A stretch of 64,000 nt of DNA from Plutella xylostella (Eukaryota; Arthropoda; Insecta; Lepidoptera; Plutellidae). The translations under genes were made by a program, and so were the position numbers. This document shows positions 49,635 through 59,034 of this stretch, in pieces; position 1 is the first letter of the stretch; every line of letters begins with the position of its first letter. The notes under the pieces were generated by a model, which worked only from the letters and a program-made list of their open reading frames with translations, ran no database searches and had not been told where the DNA came from. The DNA is taken from positions 3,544,001-3,608,000 of the forward strand of contig NC_064007.1 in assembly GCF_932276165.1 (NCBI RefSeq), written 5' to 3'.

Positions 49635-49636
49635 AA
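45671..49636 (-). CDS. LINE polyprotein: RT palm, RNase H, linker, SF1 helicase
   Basis: A 1,321-codon frame. Residues 2-230 are the RT C-terminal part, with motif B GCVQGSIGGP and motif C FADDVAL. Residues 280-410 are RNase H with FTDGS (D286), QSELYAL (E324), LSDSRS (D348) and NERADELA (D401). Residues 497-514 form a C-x-C...H...C zinc motif. Residues 570-1010 are an unrecognised linker. Residues 1013-1270 are a superfamily 1 helicase of the alphavirus-like RNA-virus type: Walker A GVPGCGKTT (1019-1027), IIDEA (1088-1092), LIGDINQLPY (1114-1123), TIHEAQGLTYESV, and ALSRH (1256-1260). All key residues seem present. The first codon is TTG in flanking DNA, so it is not a start; the real ORF2 start was lost by truncation. 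Virus-derived helicases in insect LINE ORFs have been reported. Confidence 0.9.
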   Translation of the reverse strand: MTTKGCVQGSIGGPTFWNIILDSLLHKLEAEGVYCQAFADDVALVFTGLAVKTLEVSANKVLDKIVEWGTRNKLNFAPHKTNAMLLTKKLKYDLPQLFMAGTKINLVEEIKLLGLIIDRRLTFKAHITAQCKKAADIHKQLARAAKVTWGLNGEIVRTIYIAVVEPIMTYAASVWSQAVELESNKKQLFSLQRGFAQKICKAYRTVSLTSALALSGLLPLDLRIQEAANLYKSKKLLSADYLPPGKDLERNVGYLDLPHPSTLTSTKYEILENTTLLDTGSQIFTDGSKIEGKVGAALSWWEDGKEKLSETFGLHPSCTVFQSELYALHRATKLVSSSTDKKVNILSDSRSSLDLLQNPKLSHPLARSIKENIARAVSDGGEIQMFWLRAHVGTAGNERADELAKTAALHSTSHDYDKVPLSYVRKKIREESVRKWQDRYATSSTGAVTRKFLPDVNQAYRITRTSKLTPAHVQMLTGHGGIGEYLYRFKLKGSPGCDCDPNISESVWHIILDCPRFLAARHDLETLIDRNLVESELKDILADTNHRPHFLSYADRIFRVAARRNSTISRPEAQSTSTTSTSVVQSSNPTISAPQQVTPKATATNQLLSCGEKGEAGLRRRSVALFMDSSSERLGISFCVSGARKRVAISPGLASLLNGSTSKATMKRKAYDALPVTLVGDQSCRLVRCRNKTIALLEWADDTPFVQACSWLTMLGERAQDSNVPKIISVDAMVIEHKKGEIVDQLGCLKASKQHEIVVYEDRGEDLSFLSGHIPVRNNNHQQTEAVTGSERLQERMASESVAAAEQQEINMRMQSRISQGRAQGFLQAFKSAAQSLMGKPQRTPEWRQIPKGPIRKRTAQRTITRADMGQVVPPKLKTATSPKEHLENAFIEFVAITTATKQVNLLSCKTIMQTYRQENEGRLKILLEEAEACIYDNSSCQVLRGKMTGAYMAAYSEESGFVPWECNSSKFTVPHNNQIVVVAQCTRIMLEDKILAKVETTNANWNHWTMPTITWVNGVPGCGKTTWVINNFDVSKDTIITTTTEAAIDIRNRLAHRIGDMVRTRVRTMASVLVNGFREHVGCQRLIIDEALMNHFGAIVMAAHLSRACDIALIGDINQLPYIDRENLFELRYNRPTLVANITQELLCSYRNPMDVAYALKEVYSGIYAATARIQSLQLKRLTDAVIPKSQTNTLFLVHTQEEKETLTSQGYGEGMGSRVLTIHEAQGLTYESVIIIRTKDKIKLHDSVPHAVVALSRHTTTCTYYADDTEDAIGNLAKTAITAPKKRILEYNLKMAVKNRDEEVIALSGEMLRRHNGAE

Positions 49637-49647
49637 AGGTTCGGGTT
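49635..49647. repeat. Target-site duplication, right copy
   Basis: AAAGGTTCGGGTT, identical to 45015-45027. The frame continues upstream into this host sequence only by chance and meets a stop at 49688-49690. Confidence 0.9.
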
Positions 49648-51230
49648 GTTGTTTAAAGCATACCTTTAAATCATATTTTTCGCTGAATCACTTCATGGTA
49701 AAAAAGAAGTAGCTTTTCGTATCTGTCTGTTTCTATTGCAAGCTTAGATCTTTAAAACTGCTGAATGTACCTATTATGATATTTTTGAAGCAGTTTTTTT
49801 TTTTAAATAGTACGCTTTAAAAAAAAGTTACGTGGGAGCTGAAAATGCTGAAGTTAAGTTATATTGTTCATACGGAAGATAAGTTTAGCGTTTTGGAATG
49901 TCCGGAAATAGGCATAGACTGCGGATGATTTGTTATGGCGATGAGAAAAAAAAACATTAATTATTTCCAAATATCTTCAACATCAACCGACTTCCTTTAG
50001 TGTTAAAATCCTCACACTAAAAGCAATATTTGACACGTTAAAATATAATTGATTTAATGTGGCCTCTTCCGATTCGGCAGCGAATGTCGACTACATTAAT
50101 GCTCACAGATTAAATTTCACCCAATAAGGCGGTTTAAATGGCTCTCTCTTGATCTATGCTAAAAGGAAACCGTTTCGGAATCATTTTTGAATTTGGATTT
50201 ATAACTTTTAACGGTTTCTGATGCGCATCGATGACGATTTTTGGACGAAATATGCTGTCATCGATTTATTAAATGTCGATGAAAGAATATTTCATTCGAT
50301 TCTTGAACACTATATTTTTATAGACGTTAATGACCTATAACTGGTGTTATATATAAGTTTGATAATTAAAGTTTAGACGTGTAAAAACATTTTTATTTTT
50401 CGTTACGAATTTTATTGTAATGATGTTCATGTTCATCAAACTGCCGAGTAAGGCCATCCGTATTTTAACTACATAATCCATTAGTTCATAGTTTCTTTAA
50501 TTTGGTAAACAATTATCTTCGGCTTTGAGTTTACTGTCTATTATTCAGAATAAGCAGTGTGAATTTATTTGTAAACAATTTATTTGTGAATAACTTGATC
50601 AAAGATGAGGCGATAATATTTGTTACCAACTGAATCAATTTTGATTCAGCTTAGCTAAGAACGAGCTAGATCACGATACTTAAAAAAAATACAGTAAGGT
50701 ATGTGTTAATGTAAAATAGTAAGCTAAATAATTACATACAATACCAGGAACCACGTAATAAATATGAAATATTTAAAACGCACGTGTGATTCGTAATCTA
50801 TTCCTGAAAATCTCCGCGCATTTTCAGCAACTCCCGACATCTAATGTGCGTTAGCTGAAAGTTTCAGCGTATTTATTTATAAAGCGTAGTTCGACATTTC
50901 TTCACGAGATGGCGCCATCGATCGCATTTCAGGAGCTTTCGTATGTAAGCTTTTTTTGCAACATTTTTCTTCTATTCGTCAAAACATATCATATAGCGTA
51001 AAGTCATATTCACTAGTCTAAGAAATATTGCATTTGTGAACTTAAGCTTAGCAAACGGTCTTAGTACTTAAAAAGCACTTAGGTAGCTATAAGAAATACA
51101 TTTATTAGTTACTAAATCTGTAAGTAATGTTTATTCATTTGCTCAAATGTTGCAGTTAGCCTATGTAGGTTCCATATCAGGTGCACTGCTAGTTCCGTTA
51201 AGAATTTAAAGCCACTTTATTAATAAGCCA
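49648..51230. other. Non-coding, nothing recognised
   Basis: AT-rich, with no frame or repeat of note. Confidence 0.35.
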
Positions 51231-51290
51231 TCATCATCAGCCAACTAACGTCCACTGCAGGAGATAGGCCTCTCTAGAACAGTCTCTGTT
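51231..51290 (-). repeat. RTE-type LINE tail fragment
   Basis: Plus-strand CATCATCAGCC, then CGTCCACTGCAGGAGATAGG and CCTCTC. This is the complement of the common lepidopteran RTE LINE end in which the last codons read through CCTATGTCCAGCAGTGG-like sequence. Confidence 0.55.
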
Positions 51291-51432
51291 GATACTCATT
51301 AAGCCACTTCCGGCTATCTGATTAAAGGCGGCGATCCAGCTCGGCAACGGGCAGCTTAGTTTTTATTACCTAGAGGTGGATATCTCTTTTGCTGTCTGTA
51401 CTTACATTTTTTATAGATTACTTACCCCATGA

Positions 51433-51702
51433 CGACCGAATGGCGTAGTGGTTAGTGACCTTGACTAATGAGCCGATGGTCCCGGGTTCGATTCCCGGCT
51501 GGGGCAGATATTTGTTTAAACACAGATATTTGTTCTCGGGTCTTGGAAGTGCCCGTAAAATGGCAATAGGCCCGCTCCCTATTACATTGGGACTAACATA
51601 ACACTCTGGCGAAAAGTGGGTGCAGCAATGCACCTCTGCCTACCCCGCAAGGGAGTACATTAGTACAAGGCGTGAGTGCGTGTTTTTTTTTTATTTTTTT
51701 AT
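51433..51702 (+). mobile_element. tRNA-headed SINE with 11-bp target duplication
   Basis: The head CGACCGAATGGCGTAGTGG carries an A box (TGGCGTAGTGG) and B box (GGGTTCGATTC), followed by a body with CACCTCTGCCTACCCC and GGCGTGAGTGCGTG and a T-rich tail. TTACCCCATGA flanks both sides (51422-51432 and 51703-51713). It belongs to a different SINE family from the 42.3- and 61.3-kb copies. The acceptor stem does not pair, so it is not a working tRNA gene. Confidence 0.87.
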
Positions 51703-51713
51703 TTACCCCATGA

Positions 51714-53084
51714 GCTTGTCGACCGTGTAACATATTATCATATATGATAGTTATTGACTTCCCACGGTGTTACTCGTACTTGGCACAGCCAACATGTGTC
51801 AGCTGATCACTAAACTGTTAGGAGGGTGTAGAGACTGTAGGGCCCTTACTTTTACCATTACGTTTCAGCTACTTTAACCACGGGAAGAGAGGTACTATAA
51901 ATGTTTGAATGAGGGAATAAGACAAGAGTCAATCTATCACGTATATTCTAATGATTCAACTGTGTTTCAGTAATTGTAGAAGATGTGGAAGACAATTTAA
52001 AAATCTTTGAAACTATTATTAAAATTATAGACTTCTTCCTAATAGATCGCTTACCCCAGATCCTGAGGGCTGTAGAACATCATAGTGGGGTTTAAATACC
52101 GAAGGCAGTTTATTTTAAAGACGTACTCTGTATAATTGTGCTAGAACATGCAATTCCAATGAGTCCTGCCTTCTTTAGGGACACGGGTTGCTTACTGTTA
52201 TTCTGGAAAACAAAATGGATGGTTTGGCGATATGGATCGCGACCGATAGATGAGAACGTCAGAAGTAATGTACAGCCTGAGAACCTGATATCTGAGCCTG
52301 AGATTTAAGTACTTGAATAACAAATAATTTTATGGATGAGCAGTTATCATACATTTTCAGTATAAACGAGGTTGAGAATTAATTATTTAGTGAGAATTCA
52401 ATGTTATATTTTTTTGTTTACTGCAATTTTCTCGCTTTTTACTGTGAATCATTTTAATCTGCATTAAAACTGATATCCGCGATATCGCATCGAATTACGA
52501 TCGCGTCATTTCCCGAAATAGGTCGGCGGCATATCGTTAACCCAAATTTTGTTCCGTAAATTCTGGAATCTTGTTATTTTTCGTATCCAGTATCGGAAAT
52601 TGTATCTTCCGATATTTATTGGGATTCAACATGAAGTTTGTGGTGACAGTCTTGACGTGGATGCAAATTTTGCTAGCATTTTTAACTTAAAAAATAGTAG
52701 GAGGTTCTCAATTTGTCCGTATTTTTTTACGTTTTAATTTCAATTTCGGACAAAATTTAAATTTAAATTGAATTATTTTATGGTAATCATATAAATCACA
52801 CATTTCTGTTAATAGGTAGATATATTAAAAATAATTTAATAACTTTTTGTAATTCTTGACTTATATTAAAACTTATATTAAAATAAAGACTATTCGTGGG
52901 AGTCACCCCTCCCGCATTGCAATATATTTACTGAGTGATGCGAGTGTTATCGTTAAAAGACCGTAATTAATACATTTGACAAAGAGCCGAGTGGTATGCG
53001 GGTTCATTCATTATTGTGATTTGATAGTTTCTCATGCCACCATTTACATTACACCATTACAGTGTAAGTTGAGTTTTTTTTAAT
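51714..53084. other. Non-coding, nothing recognised
   Basis: AT-rich, with short frames only. Confidence 0.35.
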
Positions 53085-53150
53085 GTAGCCTGCTTAGTGT
53101 CCCGCTGCTGGGCAAAGGCCTTCTTATTAAGTGACTACCGTTTCCAATCA
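53085..53150 (-). repeat. RTE-type LINE tail fragment
   Basis: Plus-strand AATGTAGCCTGCTTAGTGTC and CCGCTGCTGGGCAAAGGCC, the antisense of a LINE end, with a diverged relative at 15247. Confidence 0.55.
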
Positions 53151-53289
53151 TGTGCTTCCTTTGACCATTGAGGCAAGTGTAAGTTGACTAATGATTCAAA
53201 ATATTGTCGACGTCAGTTAATTATTGGAATTGTTAGGCTTATTGGACTATGTAATAAAACTCGAATTGTGTAAAAATTATTAAATAATG

Positions 53290-53295
53290 TTTATT
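53290..53295 (-). terminator. Candidate poly(A) signal AATAAA
   Basis: Minus-strand AATAAA about 625 nt downstream of the stop codon of the 207-residue protein gene. It is the nearest canonical hexamer I found, and would give a 3' UTR of about 0.65 kb. Confidence 0.35.
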
Positions 53296-53918
53296 AATTA
53301 TATAATCCTAATTCTTAAGATAAAGAGGAATGAGACCATACACTTGAGTACGTAAACCGTTATTGTAATACATAGTGTTGTACAATATTATGAATTAACC
53401 ATGAATGATTAATGTTTTTTAGAGCTGACTTTAATTAATAAGGGCAAAATATGAATAGTATGATACTATTTATAATTGCCACTTCTTTGAATAAGCAATA
53501 CTAAAATGTATTGATTTACAATTTTTAATCATAACGATCTTCATCATCATCATAAACCAACAATCGTTAACAGTTTGACATAGCCCATAATCTCAACAAC
53601 CGCTCTACTGATTGCACAATTTCACAATACTCAATTATTGTTTACGATCACAACTTACAAACTATTCCTTAAAAATCTATACAAATATAAATACAATTGG
53701 TACGTCAAAATACACTAAATCAATATCTATTGATCTTTCCAAGTCTTTCTTGCGGAAAATATTGACGTGGCAAAACTGAGAAGTACGTCACTGCTCTCCT
53801 TCGAGTCTCCGCGACACTTTGACTAGAACTTTCCAGACCTTCAACATCACCGGCGCGCGCGCAGGCAAAGTCGAAATGAAACAAATTGAGCAAATATCCA
53901 GCACACACTCCACTCAAC

Positions 53919-54449
53919 TTAACTCTTCGGCGCGAAGATATTCAGGAACTTGGTCTTGATGCTCAGCAGCGTCGTGAACGACCTCTTCACCTTCTTCGTC
54001 TTCTTCTGAGGCACCAGAAACGGCTCCGACCGGCATCTGATGATGGGCAGCATCGGGAGATCCTGCTCTGGCAGCGCCGCCGGCTGGTACTTGTATTCTT
54101 TTACGACCTTTTCCTCAGTAGGGTCGTATCTGTACAGCACCGAGTAGGTCCTCTTCACTTTCTTAGGTACCCGCGGCGCCGCGGCCGAGCGGTCGCTCTT
54201 GCACCGCTTCACTTTGTTCCTTCCGTAGTAGTCCTCGTAGTTCTCGGAGTTGACGATGACGAAGCGCTTGCCCAGCGCCTGCTCCCGCTCCTTCTTCAGG
54301 TTCCTCCAGCTGGCGATCACCGACTCCCTCCTGAAGGTCCGGTTGGGGTTGTGCCGGCTGATGCAGTACGGAGCCTCCTCCAAGTTGGACGTGTCCTTCA
54401 GAGGCGACACGCGCGGGCTGTAGTCCACGTCGTAGTCGTCACGGGAGAT
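53919..54449 (-). CDS. Host gene exon 2 (uncharacterised basic protein)
   Basis: A GC-rich coding exon unlike its AT-rich surroundings. It opens after a good acceptor, branch CTGAC then CTTCATCCTCTCTTCCAG ending at 54450, and starts ISRDDYDVDYSPRV in phase 0. It ends with a TAA at 53919-53921, giving 176 residues. Features: basic runs (RRESVIASWRNLKKERE; KKVKRTYS and KKTKKVKRSF, two related K/R-rich blocks), a tyrosine-rich stretch (ENYEDYYGR; YRYDPTEEK), and IIRCRSEPFL. No signal peptide, membrane segment or known domain was recognised. Joined to exon 1 it makes 207 residues. I cannot name a family or function; a lineage-specific nuclear or cytoskeletal protein is possible but unsupported. 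Confidence 0.75.
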   Translation of the reverse strand: MSRDDYDVDYSPRVSPLKDTSNLEEAPYCISRHNPNRTFRRESVIASWRNLKKEREQALGKRFVIVNSENYEDYYGRNKVKRCKSDRSAAAPRVPKKVKRTYSVLYRYDPTEEKVVKEYKYQPAALPEQDLPMLPIIRCRSEPFLVPQKKTKKVKRSFTTLLSIKTKFLNIFAPKS

Positions 54450-55637
54450 CTGGAAGAGAGGATGAAGTCAGTGATTTAGCTGCAACAAGACAAATGAAGA
54501 CTACGTTGTTTTGTTTTTAAACTTCAGCAACATCGGCCTCTTAAGCCGCATTAATCTCTACACCAGATATAAACTACAGAAAACGTCGGCGAATCTCGGG
54601 AATTATTCAAAGTGGCAGTAAAATAAATTTGCTACGTGACTTGGGAGCTGAGTTAAGGGCGGCCGTCCTTGTCTGACGTACGGCGGCGTGCAGGCCGTCC
54701 CTTTCCCGAAGCCCTTATTGTGAACACATGTTTGACAGCACCTGTTGCTGAGAAATGTCGTTGGCTTCGCCTTTTGTGACTAAGATGCTCGGTCGACTAG
54801 AAGAAAGTTGAGCTATAAGGCCTCTGCATTTAATCAATATCCGTAAATTTAATGCAACACAATTGTAAATTGTGTAAACCTGTAGGGTAAATATAGGCTA
54901 TATTATTATAACCCAAAATATAAAAGGGAGTCGTTAATATTATTCAGTCATGAAGCTTCTTCTTTTGTTTACGAAATAAGTTTGAAGTACTAAAAGCTTT
55001 CGAGTTTACGGTTTCAAGTCGATAATGTTGCGCAACCCGCGGCGGCTATTCTACTCTATTACAAACTTCTTTCTTGAGATTTTTTTACGAGAAACATTTT
55101 TATTTCATATTGTGAAATGCTTTTATTTTTCTTTCTCAAATTTCACGGTGATGTAGCGAACCAGCCGGTTAAATAATAGGTCAGATTTAAATAGAACTTT
55201 ATTATTGGACTTCATTAGAACATGATGTAATTAGGGCGCGAGGTAAGTATGGAGACTCCTTGGAAGTGCGATGTCCTTTCCCGCTCAATTTGCATTCGAG
55301 TGATATGTTCGAAACGGTTTCAAATTTGAAAGCGGGCGCCCTAAATTTGGATTCGCAGTAAGAGTTCACATTTAAATTTCGAAGAAACATAATATTTGAA
55401 CGTTCTTCTCTATACTACTGACGCGACAAGTCTGTCCACTCGGCTGTTTGACAAGCCAGCGTTGTGAAACATTATTTTTAAAGGTTAGTAAAAAAAACTA
55501 CAGCTGGAAAATAGGTCAGTTGTGCCTATTATCAGTGTTGGCATATTAGCACGGACTAATTAGAAATGCAACAAGTCTCTAGTTATTTTAAACATAATTT
55601 TTATATATGTGTTTGTGTGCGTGTGTTTGAACATCCT

Positions 55638-55671
55638 TTTAACAACGTCAATGTTTTTGTTTCAGGTAATA
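55638..55671 (+). promoter_or_regulatory. Candidate recursive-splice site 4
   Basis: TTTTAAC (branch-like) is followed by a mixed tract ending TTTTTGTTTCAG at 55665, directly followed by GTAATA. The branch adenosine is about 23 nt from the AG, as at the other three sites. Confidence 0.45.
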
Positions 55672-57004
55672 AGCCGATTTAAATGTGTATAAACTGGCTG
55701 CTTGATTTTATCTAAACATGTTTGGTAAGCTATATCCATACTATTCCAATGTGCACACACATAGCGTGTTCTATTTCATGTTCTAGTTTTCGTAATAGTT
55801 CGGTTAAATGCGTGTCGGTATTTTCGGCGTGTGCATATTTCGGTCTATTTGTGTACCTTTATTATAAGACCGAAGGTGATGTGATAACTTTACGAGTGCG
55901 TTTGGTCGCATTGTCAGCAATAATATTATTATATAATAATAATATTTCTGATAGGTACTCGTGAATCGACGCACACGCACGATCTAAAATTATCCATTTT
56001 ACTATTCATTCAAGGTGTAAAATTGGATGTTTGATAGCCGAGGTAATTGCAGTTATTGTGACATGACATGTAATTATTGTAAATATTTATGTCGACGTCT
56101 GGCGTGTGTAGTGAATAAATTATTGTGTTGTAAACTTTATATTTTAGAGATCAGCCCGAGTACCACTCTCAAACGTTGTAAGACCGTTACTCTCTTATAG
56201 CTAATGTGCGAATACTCACTCGACACACTTTTTTTATTTACAGCTAAGTCCTGTTGAAGTGTTTTTTGTCTAGTTGAGGCTAGAATTATCTGAAACGGTG
56301 GTTCCGTGTGAAATCACGCCAATTGACAGTTTTAACGGTCGCCTATACGGACCATAAACTTTGCAAACTTTTGTTTTTGTAGTCGTGTTCCGGTGAGGTC
56401 GACTAGGCGTTCTGTTTTTAAATCCGGTAGTCGATCTCACTTCGTTGCAATCGGAAAGAGCATTCTATTTTTAAACTTGAATATTCTATCAATATGCTGC
56501 ACCGTATTTCTGGCGCTGCTGTTTATCTACATTCGATATTAACGTGTGGTGTCACCGCACAAGGTTCATTATCTGTTGCATGTTATTTTAATGGTTTCGT
56601 TGCGAAGGTCAATAACCGATACGTATTACGCGATAGATAAAATTAGAGAATGATGACGCGGTTTTTAGCCCATGATGATGGTAATGATGTGGGGCGACCT
56701 TTGTCAGAGTTACTTCATGACGTTACCCACGCGTGACAGTTTCTCGGAAAATACTTTTTATTAAGATTTGTATTTAGATGTTTAAGAATCCTTACTACAA
56801 AAGAAATAGTTTGCTGGAGATAGGATAATTGGTACACAATGTAGGTTTCATTGTATGATTGGATTGATAATTTTATCGGAAGACAGGACTTTTAAAATAA
56901 CATCATGTAAGTGTTAATATTCACGGAGGTGTTTTTTGAATTATGATGATGATTTAATTATGTTAATCCTCATTACAGTTATTATCTAAAATGCGAGTGC
57001 GTTG

Positions 57005-57238
57005 ATGAAAGTGATGAAATTTCAACCGCAGCATCTCAAAGTTAGGCAACCGCAAGTAACTAAATTATTACCCGTCGTGGAATCCATCAGAAACAACACA
57101 GCTTTGACTTTGTCATTATCAGATGCTGCGGTAGGCTTTACTCGGGAGTTGAATCCGTCGGACCCGTTGTTTGAACCCGAAAAAATACCTTTAATTTATT
57201 TATCGGTAGATATACGTTACTTGTTTTTAAATTTCTAA
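57005..57238 (+). CDS. Small hypothetical frame, doubtful
   Basis: A 77-codon frame starting MKVMKFQPQHLKVRQPQV with even-looking amino-acid composition, including SDAAVGFTRELNPSDP. An acceptor-like TCCTCATTACAG ends at 56978, but a TAA at 56987-56989 is in frame, so it could only be a first coding exon. It lies inside the intron of the minus-strand gene. No domain was recognised, and it may be chance. Confidence 0.15.
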   Translation: MKVMKFQPQHLKVRQPQVTKLLPVVESIRNNTALTLSLSDAAVGFTRELNPSDPLFEPEKIPLIYLSVDIRYLFLNF

Positions 57239-58732
57239 GACCATATATATAAGTTTTACGTTTATTTATATTCAGGTTATTATGACATTGATACAGATAA
57301 AAATTATGTATAATTATGTTGAAGTCAATATTATTCGAAGAACATAAAGAGTTACAAAAGTTTTGGATTAAAACATATATTTTTAAAGACGGACAGATCG
57401 GTTGTCGCAGCGATTTAAATTTCAAAACCGGAATAACGAGACTAAATGACACGCTATTAGAGAAGTGTTGCAATCCAACAGTTTTCTATGTCAAGTTTAT
57501 TTAAAAACTTAACTTGAAAGGCCAGCCTTTGTCCCTTTACGAAGTCGAAGTACAAAAATCAACATAAAAGTCTATAGACTCTTTTGTGAAAGTCCTTCAA
57601 ATCCAAGATGGCGTATTTTACAGTCGTAACTTTCGTGACCTCGTTATAAAGCCGACATCCGGTCAAAGTGCGAACGTGTTTCAAACTCGCTTTACTGAAG
57701 AAAGTTGATCGAAATTTGCCCAAACATCAAACAGGATGGCGAATATTGTCTATCACAGATACATACCTACAGAAACTGGTATTTTGACTAGCGAAACTGG
57801 TTATGACAATATTTATTTCCATTTGTTGTCAGATAACACTTTCTAAATCGGCGCCGTGCCTAAATAACCAAATCAATTTGTTTGTCTTTGATTTGCTTAT
57901 AGAATGTTTAATCAGTAAATATCGGTTGTGCTAAATCGAGGCGTCATCATCAAGTTCAAGAGCCATTCGCTTTTTAAAAGAGTTCCTTTTTCGAAATAAT
58001 TAAGGTGGATGTAGCGGCATAGACAATGCGTAATTATTTTTTCCCGCGCCCGCTGCCTCCTCTTCCGGCGCGATGGCGGGAACTGCCCATTAGCGACGGA
58101 ACCCTCCATCACCACCCACCGACTATGTTAATTCAATCAGCGGAACGATGAAATAAACCACGCAACGATTAAAATGCAACTTAATTCACAAAACGAGCTG
58201 AACTCCTTAAAATGCTAATACAACCAATAACTTAGTCGACAAACTCCAATCGATTATGAAACGGTCCGATTTCAAAGACAGCTATTTAAATTCTATTGTC
58301 GTTTCGGTGCAATTTATAACTGACCTTTTATAGAGTATTCGGCATGATTTGGAACATTTATCACGCTGGAATTGATTTATGTCAGCTTTTAGCGGAAGAG
58401 TTATTATGTAGGTACTGTAGTAGAGAGAACGGCTGAATGCGGCAATGTCAAGAGCTCAGCCACAAAAGGAACGTGATTCCATATTCAAACTGCGGCCCGC
58501 ACGCGCTCGGTTCAATGACAGCGACCATAGACACGCTGGTTACCTTTTAAGCGCATTAGTGCACCTTGCGCAATAGGCGTCGTCAACCGGCCAGTACTCC
58601 GCGCGACCGTAATCCGAAATTGAGAAGTTTGTTCCGAGGTTTCACACAGCAATAAACGAACGATTTAGGACTCGTTTTTATTACTCCTTTAATGGTCGTT
58701 TTACGTAGACGCCGGTCGTAAAGCGCACTCAC

Positions 58733-58825
58733 CACACTCTCCCAGCTGCCGCCGAGCGTGGACTTGTCCAGCATCTTGAGCTCGGCGCTGTCGGCGCAGG
58801 ATCCCCAACTGTCCCTCATCTTCAT
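58733..58825 (-). CDS. Host gene exon 1 coding part (31 codons)
   Basis: Starts MKMRDSWGSC and runs through LDKSTLGGSWESV to a consensus donor GTGAGT at 58732. Phase 0 joins cleanly to ISRDDYDV of exon 2. A second ATG two codons later has a better Kozak context (A at -3). The exon is GC-rich, unlike the flanks. The upstream core promoter (TATA 59024-59031, initiator at 58999) supports transcription starting about 174 nt before the start codon. Confidence 0.72.
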
Positions 58826-58996
58826 AAAGGAACCTCAAACACACGTATGTCTCTCACACCACTCTTGACGTGCGGCCAAAATGTTTACGAAATCACTGTA
58901 TTGAGTAATATTTCGAACGTTGACGCGCTTCCAGTCACGTTGTACGTTAGAAACGGTTTGGCACGGGGATGCGGACTCGCTGAAGTGTGGCTCACG

Positions 58997-59031
58997 ACTG
59001 AAGCTCCCGAGTTTCAGCGTCATTATTTATA
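58997..59031 (-). promoter_or_regulatory. Core promoter: TATAAATA plus TCAGT initiator
   Basis: On the minus strand, TATAAATA begins at 59031 and the arthropod initiator TTCAGTC places the start adenosine at 58999, 32 bases downstream, which is the canonical spacing. The DNA upstream (59035-59170) is GC-rich. The ATG at 59023 lies between TATA and initiator and so would not be transcribed. Confidence 0.65.
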
Positions 59032-59034
59032 GGA

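Larger units (their letters stand above)
54450..58732 (-). other. Intron of the 207-residue protein gene
   Basis: Runs from donor GTGAGT (58732-58727) to acceptor CCAG (ending at 54450), about 4.3 kb, phase 0. It contains plus-strand recursive-splice candidate 4 and an AT-rich palindromic stretch near 55918-55948. I see no further exon of this gene in it, although a small one could be missed. Confidence 0.6.

Noticed and set aside
51433..51505. tRNA-like sequence with A and B boxes
   Set aside because: The acceptor stem does not pair, and it is the head of a 270-bp unit with target duplications, so it is a SINE rather than a tRNA gene.
57316..57504. Plus-strand 62-codon frame
   Set aside because: No domain, and no splice signals linking it to the frame at 57005. 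Probably chance.
58835..59023. 62-codon minus-strand frame upstream of the host gene
   Set aside because: Its ATG lies between the TATA box and the initiator, upstream of the inferred transcript start.
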